This document shows positions 1 to 6,985 of a DNA stretch of 13,405 nt, in pieces (positions within the stretch are counted from its first letter, which is position 1; the number at the start of each line of letters is the position of its first letter). Made by a program: the position numbers and the translations under genes. Origin of the DNA: a bacterium (lineage in GTDB: Bacteria; UBA9089; JAHJRX01); assembly GCA_030017825.1 (NCBI GenBank), contig JASEGW010000037.1:1-13405 (forward strand). The letters run 5' to 3'. The notes under the pieces were generated by a model. It ran no database searches and was not told where the DNA came from. It saw only the letters and a program-made list of their open reading frames with translations.

Positions 1-3
1 AAA

Positions 4-55
4 TATAACATTTTCATTTAGTAATAAACTATAACATTTTGAAATAGTAACATCA
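4..55. repeat. two imperfect tandem 26-bp repeats upstream of the CBS gene promoter
   Basis: Two copies of a unit start at 4 and 30. Each begins with the same 11 bases (TATAACATTTT), has four mostly different bases, and then the same six bases (TAGTAA), so 18 of the first 21 positions match. The last five bases of the period differ. The copies end about 20 bp before the -35 box at 70-75, so they could be a paired binding site for a regulator. In such AT-rich DNA a chance or decayed duplication is also possible. The match is seen directly; the function is inferred. Confidence 0.45.
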
Positions 56-69
56 CTGCTTTAATTGTC

Positions 70-97
70 TTGACAATTTTTTAAAATATTATATAAT
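70..97 (+). promoter_or_regulatory. sigma-70 type promoter for the CBS-domain gene
   Basis: The -35 box TTGACA (70-75) and -10 box TATAAT (92-97) both match the housekeeping consensus exactly and are separated by 16 bp. Transcription would start near 104, giving a leader of about 24 nt that carries a Shine-Dalgarno site (AGGTGG, 118-123) four bases before the ATG at 128. This is the best promoter in the window. Whether it also serves the downstream formate dehydrogenase/CODH genes depends on the weak hairpin at 611-633. Confidence 0.8.
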
Positions 98-127
98 TTT
101 AAATTAACTAACTTTAAAGGTGGACAT

Positions 128-547
128 ATGATTATTGATACTAAAGTTAAAGACGTTATGACTCGGGGAGTAATTACAATCCCTGAAGAGGCAAGCGTTA
201 AAGATGCTATTGATATTATAGCTGACAATGAAGTAAGCGCTGTTGTAGCTACTTCAGAAAAAGGTGAATTAAGAGGAATACTTTCAGAAATTGATATTAT
301 CAAGGCTTATGATAAGGATTTAAGTCATATGAAAGTCCGAGAAATAATGACTTCACCAGTAATTACTGTTACCAAAGAAGATGACTTAGAAACTGCTTGT
401 CAACTCATGAAGAAGAATAATATTCATCGATTGGTAGTACAACAAGATATATTTTATCAAAATACAAATAAAGTAAGCCATTTTCCTTGTGGAATATTAT
501 CAATTTCAGATATTATCCACATTTTAGCCAGCTTAAACACTTTATAA
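128..547 (+). CDS. small protein made of two CBS domains
   Basis: This 139-residue protein consists of a tandem CBS pair (Bateman module) and nothing else. The first CBS domain covers about residues 5-60 (VKDVMTRGVITI at its start, GILSEIDII at its end). The second covers about 68-135 (VREIMTSPVITV, then GILSISDII). Modules of this kind usually bind adenosine nucleotides such as AMP, ATP, NAD or S-adenosylmethionine and act as energy or redox sensors, but the ligand here is unknown. No catalytic or DNA-binding domain, signal peptide or membrane segment is visible. The loop before the last strand of the second domain (about residues 104-121) looks longer than usual. The start is supported by AGGTGG four bases upstream and a consensus promoter. 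It lies 145 bp before the formate dehydrogenase operon on the same strand, so a sensor role for that operon is possible but unproven. Confidence 0.9.
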   Translation: MIIDTKVKDVMTRGVITIPEEASVKDAIDIIADNEVSAVVATSEKGELRGILSEIDIIKAYDKDLSHMKVREIMTSPVITVTKEDDLETACQLMKKNNIHRLVVQQDIFYQNTNKVSHFPCGILSISDIIHILASLNTL

Positions 548-610
548 TTTTTCAGTTTCAGATATTATTTGTCGATAAAAACTAAAAGCATTTTATTTTT
601 TAGAAATTGC

Positions 611-633
611 AAGTCTTTTTTCTTAAAAGATTT
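611..633 (+). terminator. weak candidate terminator or hairpin between the CBS gene and the operon
   Basis: The 145-bp gap 548-692 is very AT-rich. Its only structure I can see is a nine-pair stem (611-619 with 625-633, one G-U pair, five-base loop), made almost entirely of A-U pairs, followed by a short T-rich run. It is too weak to be a convincing terminator, so the CBS gene and the nuoE-like gene may be co-transcribed. I found no convincing -35/-10 pair in this gap for a separate operon promoter. Confidence 0.28.
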
Positions 634-692
634 TATTTCGTAAAAGCAATAACTAAAATTTTTCAATTTTTTTTATTTAATTAGGATTTTTT

Positions 693-1184
693 ATGGAATT
701 AGAAAAGAAGCAAAAAGTAATTGAAGTTATAGATAAGCACAAAAAGGAAAAAGGAAGTTTAATTACTATCTTCCAAGAAATTCAAGAAATAATAGGTTAT
801 TTACAAGAGGATATTTTTCCATTAATTTCAGAAAGAATAAATATTCCGCTCTCAGAAATATTTGGAGTAGCTACTTTTTACGCGGATTTTTATTTAACTC
901 CTCACGGTAAATATACTATTAAGGCTTGCAAAGGAACTGCTTGTAGCGTAAAAGGCTCTAAAAAAGTTATTTCTGCTATAAAGAATGCTACTGGAATTAA
1001 GGAAGGAGAAACTACGCAAGATTATCTCTTCTCCTTTCAAACTGTATCTTGCTTAGGAGCTTGTGCTCTTTCTCCAGTAATGATTGTCAATAAGGATTAT
1101 TTTGGAAAAATGACACCCGATAAAGTAGAAACCATTCTAAGTCAATACAACACAAATAACAACAGAAAAGAAAATGACAACTAA
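693..1184 (+). CDS. nuoE: NuoE-like thioredoxin-fold [2Fe-2S] subunit of the formate dehydrogenase complex
   Basis: This 163-residue protein matches the 24-kDa/NuoE (HydC-type) family in length and layout: a helical N-terminus (about 1-60, including the FGVATFYADF stretch) and a thioredoxin-like ferredoxin domain. The four cluster ligands are visible as C79-x4-C84 and C120-x3-C124, which would hold one [2Fe-2S] cluster. In related NADH dehydrogenases, hydrogenases and formate dehydrogenases this subunit packs against NuoF and holds an off-path or regulatory cluster near the FMN. The gene opens the tight five-gene set and its last 11 nt overlap the start of the NuoF-GltD gene, suggesting translational coupling and a shared complex. 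No other Complex I genes (membrane subunits) are present, so a respiratory Complex I is not implied. The Shine-Dalgarno is weak (AGGA near 684). Confidence 0.93.
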   Translation: MELEKKQKVIEVIDKHKKEKGSLITIFQEIQEIIGYLQEDIFPLISERINIPLSEIFGVATFYADFYLTPHGKYTIKACKGTACSVKGSKKVISAIKNATGIKEGETTQDYLFSFQTVSCLGACALSPVMIVNKDYFGKMTPDKVETILSQYNTNNNRKENDN

Positions 1185-4100
1185 ATTAAACTCTACAAAT
1201 GAATTAAAAAATCTTCGTAAGAAAATAAAAAGCTCTTTTGTTTCTAAAAAGATCCAAATTACTATTTGCGGAGGAACAGGATGTAATGCCTTTGGAAGCA
1301 AAGGAGTAATAACTTCTTTTCTGAATGAAATTAGGAAGAGAAAGATAGAAGATAGGGTAGAAATACTAAAAGTTGGCTGTTATGGTTTCTGTGAAAATGG
1401 ACCCATTGTAGTTATAAAACCCCAAAATATTTTCTATCGCCATGTAGCCTTTGAAGATGTTTCAGAAATTATATCTAAAACCATTTTAAAAGAAGAAATT
1501 ATTGATCGTCTACTTTATATTGACCCTATCTCGGGTAAAAAATATACTTTTTACCAGGACATACCATTTTTTAACAAACAAAAACGACTGCTTTTAAAAA
1601 ATAATCCTCAAGCTGACCTTATCCAGATTAATTCTTACCTTGCCCTCGACGGATACACTGCCTTAGAAAAGGTTTTAGATAACCTCAGCCCAGAAAAAGT
1701 AATCAATGAAATAAAAGAAGCAAAACTCTGCGGAAGGGGCGGAGCTGGTTTTCCCACAGGACTTAAATGGGAATATTGTTCCCAGTCTTACTCATTAAAA
1801 AAATACTTAGTCTGTAATGCTGATGAGGGTGATCCAGGTGCTTTTATGAACCGAAGTATCTTAGAAGGCAATCCTCACTTAGTTTTAGAAGGAATTATTA
1901 TTACTGCCTATGCCATAGGAGCAGATGAAGGATATATTTATGTCCGCGGAGAATATCCTTTTGCTGTAGAATATATAAAAGCTGCTATTTCTCAAGCTGA
2001 AAGTTTAGGATTATTAGGAAATAATATTCTTGGATCAAATTTTTCTTTTTCTATAAAGGTTAAAGAAGGAGTAGGTTCCTTTGTTTGCGGAGAAGAAACT
2101 GCTCTCATTTCTTCAATCGAAGGAAAAAGAGGTATGCCCAGAGTAAAACCACCTTATCCTACAAGTAAAGGCTTATGGGAAAAGCCAACTGTTGTAAATA
2201 ATGTAGAAACCTTAGCCAATGTTCCTTTTATTATCAATGAAGGTTCTGAAGAATATCAAAATAAAGGTTTAAACAATTCCTCAGGAACCAAAATATTAGC
2301 AGTTTCTGGGAGAATATGTAATGGAGGACTAATAGAAGTTCCATTAGGAACTTCTATTAGATATGTAATCTATGATATCTGTGGAGGTTTACCAAAAGGA
2401 AGGTCTCTAAAGGCTGTCCAAATTGGAGGACCTTCTGGTGGCTATATTCTTCCAAAAGACTTAGATATTCCTTTAGATTTTCAATCTTTGCAAAAAAAAG
2501 GCGCTATGCTTGGTTCTGGCATTTTATCAGTAATGGATGAAACAAGTTGCATAGTAGATTCATCGCTTTCTTTTTTGGATTTCCTTAAGGATGAACTATG
2601 TGGTCAATGCGCTCCTTGTCGTATAGGCATTAAGAGGTTACATGAAATTTTAACCAAGATTACCATGGGAGAAGGAAAAGAAGAAGATATAAACCTTCTA
2701 TTTGAAATAAGCAATACCCTAAAAGATACTTCCCTCTGCAATTTAGGAAAGACTGCTTCCCTTCCTCTCCTGTCAGCTTTAGACAACTTTCTTGAAGAAT
2801 TTAAAGAACATATTCTTTATAAAAAATGTAAAGCTCATGTTTGCGACGAGCTATATACCGCTCCTTGTTCCGATACTTGTCCTGTAAATATAGAAGTTCA
2901 TGGATATGTGGCTCTAATTGCTCAAGAAAGGTTCATGGAAGCTCTAGAATTAATTAAAGAAAAAAACCCTTTTCCTTCTATTTGCGGACGAGTTTGTCAT
3001 CATCCTTGCGAAGTGCGATGCCGGCGCCGAGAAATTGACGAAGCAATGGCTCTTAGAGCTTTGAAACGTTTTGTGGCTGATCATGAAATTGAATTAGAAA
3101 AAAAGAGCCTTAAGCCAATAATTACTAAACACCGACCAGAGCAAATAGCCATTATTGGAGCCGGTCCTTCAGGTTTGGCCGCTGCTTATCATTTAGCTAG
3201 AAGAGGATACAAGGTTACTATCTTTGAAGCCTTGGAAACTCCTGGAGGTATGTTAGCCGTAGCCATACCTGACTATCGCCTACCTAAAAGAATTCTGCGT
3301 TATGAAATTGAAGACATTGAACGATTAGGTGTAAAGATAAAAACCAATACCATGATAGGAAAAGATATAAGTTTTTCTGAAATAAGAGCTAACTCTCAAG
3401 CTGTCTATATAGCTATTGGAGCTACTATTAATAGTGAATTAAACATTCCTGGAGAAGAATCCAAGGGAGTTTCTCCAGCTATTTCGTTTTTAAAAGATAT
3501 GAATTTAGGAAACAAACTTACATTAGGTAATAAAGTTGCGGTAATTGGTGGGGGGAATGTGGCTATTGATGCTGCTCGTAGCTCTCTTCGATTAGGCGCT
3601 TCTGAAGTAACTATTGTTTATCGTCGAGCTAAAGACGACATGCCAGCAATTCATGAAGAAATCATTGATGCAGAAGAAGAAGGCATTAAAATTCTTACTT
3701 TAACTGCTCCTAATAAAATAGTATCTGACAATGGTCAAGTAAAGGGACTAGAATGCTTACAAATAGAATTGAGTAATTTCTTTGATAAGTCCGGTCGCCG
3801 CATACCAAATCCTATACCAGACTCAGAATTCATCTTGGATGTGGATATGATTATTCCAGCTGTAGGCCAAAAAATAGATAGCTCTTTCTTGAAAGATGAG
3901 CTTGTTTTAACAAAAAAAGGAACTATTCAGATTAATTCCAATACTGGCGAGACCAGTCTTCCTGGAGTCTTTGCCGGAGGAGATGCTGCTTCTGGACCTG
4001 CAACTGTAGTGGAAGCTATTGCTTCTGGAAATATAGCCGCTATTTCTATTGATAAGTACCTTAACGATGGAAAAGAAAGCAGAGAAGTTGTCTCTACAGG

Positions 4101-4269
4101 AAAACAGACTATTTTAGAAGAAGAGCCAGCTACATACAGAAGGCATGTAATGCCTACCTTAGGCAAAAAAGAAAGATTGACTGGCTTCAAAGAAGTTGAG
4201 TTAGGCTTTACCAAAAAAATGGCTATCGATGAGGCACGACGCTGCTTGCGATGCCATGAAAAAGAATAA
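1174..4269 (+). CDS. nuoF: NuoF-GltD fusion: NAD(P)H-linked flavin subunit of the formate dehydrogenase complex
   Basis: This 1031-residue fusion has three parts. Residues about 26-100 form a thioredoxin-like [2Fe-2S] domain (C32, C37, C69, C73). Residues about 110-545 are a NuoF/HydB core: a glycine-rich FMN/NADH loop (GRGGAGFPTGLKW, 187-199), CNADEGDPG (214-222), an SLBB region, and a [4Fe-4S] site (C476, C479, C482, C522). Residues about 550-1031 resemble the glutamate synthase small subunit GltD and the large subunit of NfnAB: eight cysteines for two [4Fe-4S] clusters (C557, C565, C569, C604, C608, C612, C616 and probably C552), an FAD loop (GAGPSGLAAA, 662-671), a second nucleotide loop (IGGGNVAIDAA, 791-801) with the VYRR arginines (815-818) typical of NADPH sites, and AGGDAASGPATVVEA (934-948). 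A CxxC (C1024, C1027) ends the chain. HydB proteins usually end in two ferredoxin clusters; here the GltD module takes that place. The protein probably links NADH, NADPH and formate. The closest known architecture I recall is StnB of the Sporomusa-type transhydrogenase. No frameshift is seen. Confidence 0.93.
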   Translation: MTTKLNSTNELKNLRKKIKSSFVSKKIQITICGGTGCNAFGSKGVITSFLNEIRKRKIEDRVEILKVGCYGFCENGPIVVIKPQNIFYRHVAFEDVSEIISKTILKEEIIDRLLYIDPISGKKYTFYQDIPFFNKQKRLLLKNNPQADLIQINSYLALDGYTALEKVLDNLSPEKVINEIKEAKLCGRGGAGFPTGLKWEYCSQSYSLKKYLVCNADEGDPGAFMNRSILEGNPHLVLEGIIITAYAIGADEGYIYVRGEYPFAVEYIKAAISQAESLGLLGNNILGSNFSFSIKVKEGVGSFVCGEETALISSIEGKRGMPRVKPPYPTSKGLWEKPTVVNNVETLANVPFIINEGSEEYQNKGLNNSSGTKILAVSGRICNGGLIEVPLGTSIRYVIYDICGGLPKGRSLKAVQIGGPSGGYILPKDLDIPLDFQSLQKKGAMLGSGILSVMDETSCIVDSSLSFLDFLKDELCGQCAPCRIGIKRLHEILTKITMGEGKEEDINLLFEISNTLKDTSLCNLGKTASLPLLSALDNFLEEFKEHILYKKCKAHVCDELYTAPCSDTCPVNIEVHGYVALIAQERFMEALELIKEKNPFPSICGRVCHHPCEVRCRRREIDEAMALRALKRFVADHEIELEKKSLKPIITKHRPEQIAIIGAGPSGLAAAYHLARRGYKVTIFEALETPGGMLAVAIPDYRLPKRILRYEIEDIERLGVKIKTNTMIGKDISFSEIRANSQAVYIAIGATINSELNIPGEESKGVSPAISFLKDMNLGNKLTLGNKVAVIGGGNVAIDAARSSLRLGASEVTIVYRRAKDDMPAIHEEIIDAEEEGIKILTLTAPNKIVSDNGQVKGLECLQIELSNFFDKSGRRIPNPIPDSEFILDVDMIIPAVGQKIDSSFLKDELVLTKKGTIQINSNTGETSLPGVFAGGDAASGPATVVEAIASGNIAAISIDKYLNDGKESREVVSTGKQTILEEEPATYRRHVMPTLGKKERLTGFKEVELGFTKKMAIDEARRCLRCHEKE

Positions 4270-4283
4270 ATTATAGGTGTTTA

Positions 4284-6971
4284 ATGGAAATTATTAAGAT
4301 TAACATCGATAATCAGCAAGTCCAAGTACCAAAAGGTACCACTATTTTAAAAGCTGCTGAAATTGCCGGTATTGAGATTCCAAACCTTTGTTTTCACAAG
4401 AGATTAAACCCTAATAGTGTCTGTAGGGTTTGCGTAGTAGAAGTAAAAGGTGAAAGTTCCTTAGTTTCTTCATGCTCTTACACTATAGAAAAAGAATTAA
4501 CTATTTACACTGATAACGAGCGCGTAAAAACAGCACGAAAATTAGTTTTAGAATTAATCATGTCTACTCATCCTAATGATTGTTTACTCTGTGAAAATAA
4601 TGGAAGCTGCAAGCTTCAGGATTATGCCTACCAATATGAAGTTGAAGTTTTTAAATTTACAAGAGAAAGACCTAAATACAATATTGATAAAAGCAATCCT
4701 TTCATTATAAGAGATTACAATAAATGTATATTATGCGGTCGTTGTGTTAGTATTTGCCATCAAGAACAATGTTCTGATATTATTAACTATACCCATCGAG
4801 GCTTTGATACTAAAGTTTCTACATACTTTGACCGAGGCTTAGAAGAAAGTAGTTGTGCTTTCTGTGGACAATGCGTTTCAGTCTGCCCAACAGGAGCTTT
4901 AAGCGAAAAAGTAGCAAAAGGAAAAGCTCGCAGTTGGGAACTAAAGAAAGTAAATACAATTTGTCCTTATTGTGGTTGTGGTTGTAGTATAGATCTAAAT
5001 GTTAAAGATAATCAAGTTATAAAAGTTACTTCTCCTGAAAATGAATCTATAAACAATGGAAATCTTTGTGTAAAAGGAAGATTTGGTTTTGACTTTATAA
5101 ACCATCCAGAACGATTAAAATCTCCTCTTCTAAAAGATAAAAACGGTAATTTTAAGGAAATTAGTTGGCATGAAGCAATTACTACTATTGCTTCTAAACT
5201 CCGTGAAATAAAAGACAATTATGGTTCTAATGCCATTGCAGGTCTTTCCTCAGCCAAATGCACTAATGAAGAAAATTATGTTTTTCAGAAATTCATGAGA
5301 GCTGCTATTGGTACTAACAACATAGATCATTGTGCTCGTTTATGACACGCTCCTACTGTCGCCGGTCTGGCGGCTTCATTTGGTAGCGGAGCTATGACCA
5401 ATTCCATCTCAGAAATAAAAGATGCAGATTGTATCTTAGTTACAGGTTCTAATACTACAGAAGCACATCCTATCATAGCTTTAGAAATTAAAAAAGCTGT
5501 AAAAAAAGGAGCTAAGCTTATTGTAATAGATCCTCGTAGAATTGAGCTTTCTAAAATAGCTATTCTTCATCTTCAGCAAATTCCAGGAACTGATGTTGCC
5601 TGGCTAAATGGAATGATGAGGGTAATAATAGAAGAAAATCTACATGATAAGAACTTTATTAATAACCATTGTGAAGATTTTGAGCTTCTTAAAGAAGCCG
5701 TATACGAACAGTCTTTGGAAGATATAGAAAAGATAACTGGAATCAATTCTTCAGACATAAAAGAAGCAGCTATACTTTTTGCCAAAGCAGATAAATCTAC
5801 CATCTTGTATTCTATGGGAATTACCCAGCATACCACAGGTACAGATAACGTTTTATCCATTGCTAATCTGGCTATGCTTACAGGGAATATAGGTAAAGAA
5901 TCAACTGGGGTAAATCCTTTACGAGGTCAAAACAATGTACAAGGTGCTTGTGATATGGGCGCTTTACCCAATGTTTTTCCAGGATATCAGAAAGTCACAG
6001 ATCATGATCTAAGAAACAAATTCGAAGAAGCATGGAATGTATCTCTGAGCAATAAAGTGGGCTTAACAGTTACTGAAATGATGAAAGAAGCCGCTACAAG
6101 CAGTTTAAGAGCTTTATATATTATGGGAGAAAATCCTATGCTTTCCGATCCTGATATAAATCATGTAGAAGAATCTTTAAAATCCTTAGAGTTTTTGATT
6201 GTGCAAGATATTTTTCTTACTGAAACTGCTAAATTAGCTCATATAGTTTTACCAGGGGTAAGCTTTGCGGAAAAAGATGGCACTTTTACCAACACAGAAA
6301 GAAGAGTGCAAAGAGTGAGAAAAGCTATTAACCCTTTAGGTTATAGTTTACCTGACTGGAAAATAATACGTAATATTTCTAATGCTTTAGGTTACCCTAT
6401 GAGATATAATTCTTCTTACGATATTATGGAAGAAATAAGATATTTAATTCCTTCTTATGCTGGAATAACCTATGAAAGAATAGATAATTTTGGCTTGCAG
6501 TGGCCTTGTAAGAATATTGATGACCCTGGAACAAAATTTTTACATAAAGATAAGTTCGTTAGAGGCAAAGGCAAATTTCATAGTGTAAAATATATACCGG
6601 CCCAAGAAGCACCTGATGAAAAGTACCCTTTTATTTTTACTACAGGACGTATGCTTTATCATTATCATACTGGTTCTATGAGTAGAAAAGCAAAAGGCTT
6701 AGATGAAATATGTCCCCAGGGCTATGTTGAAATAAGCTTGGAAGATAGTCAAGAATTAAATATAAGCGAAGGAGGGGAGGTTAAGATTTCTTCTAGAAGA
6801 GGTCAAATATCCACTATGGTTAAAATTAACCAAGGACTTCGCAAGGGAGTTGTCTTTATGCCCTTTCATTTTGTAGAATGTGCAGCTAATACTTTAACTA
6901 ATCCTGCTCTTGATCCAAAATCAAAAATTCCTGAACTTAAAGTAGCTGCAGTAAATATAGAAAAATTTTAA
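4284..6971 (+). CDS. fdhA: selenocysteine formate dehydrogenase alpha subunit with NuoG-like N-terminus (UGA at 5343-5345 read as Sec354)
   Basis: Read through the UGA, this is one 895-residue protein that interconverts CO2 and formate in the cytoplasm. Ligands appear in order: [2Fe-2S] C36, C47, C50, C64; His-Cys [4Fe-4S] H96, C100, C103, C109; two ferredoxin clusters C148/C151/C154/C158 and C191/C194/C197/C201; then the molybdopterin-domain [4Fe-4S] C227, C230, C234, C262, with K264 just after it. Sec354 is followed by HAPTVAG, the same context as E. coli FdhF around Sec140 (UHGPSVAG). The C-terminal cofactor-binding domain carries TGRMLYHYHTGSMSRK (787-802), a formate dehydrogenase signature. 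Length and Sec position resemble Moorella thermoacetica FdhA. The metal may be Mo or W. The gene sits 14 nt after the NuoF-GltD gene and 14 nt before cooS; AGGTG five bases before the ATG is a modest ribosome site. A tool without Sec support would report two fragments (4284-5345 and about 5394-6971). Sec machinery genes (selA-D) are not in the window. Confidence 0.96.
5343..5386 (+). promoter_or_regulatory. UGA selenocysteine codon with bacterial SECIS hairpin
   Basis: The UGA (5343-5345) is followed by a hairpin. The six-pair GC-rich stem 5358-5363 with 5369-5374 (one U-G pair) closes a five-base loop GGUCU at 5364-5368. A second, lower stem pairs 5353-5357 with 5382-5386 across an asymmetric bulge. 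The loop sequence is that of the E. coli fdhF SECIS, and the 18 nt between UGA and loop equal the fdhF spacing as I recall it. The SelB elongation factor would bind this loop to direct selenocysteine insertion. The local GC-richness stands out from the AT-rich gene and supports selection on the RNA structure. Confidence 0.93.
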
Positions 6972-6985
6972 TTTTAGGAGGACTT

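Noticed and set aside
504..568. Direct repeat of TTTCAGATATTAT at 504-516 and 556-568
   Set aside because: One copy is inside the CBS coding region and one just after it. It is 13 bases of AT-rich sequence with no further extension or flanking signature, so I treat it as chance or a small local duplication.
693..4269. Part of a respiratory Complex I (nuo) operon
   Set aside because: Only NuoE-, NuoF- and NuoG-like parts occur, the NuoG-like part is the N-terminus of a formate dehydrogenase, and no membrane or NuoB/C/D subunits are present.
5343..5345. A nonsense mutation or frameshift splitting fdhA into a pseudogene
   Set aside because: The frame is unchanged across the UGA, the residue matches the known selenocysteine position, the flanking active-site residues are intact and a SECIS hairpin with the right spacing follows.
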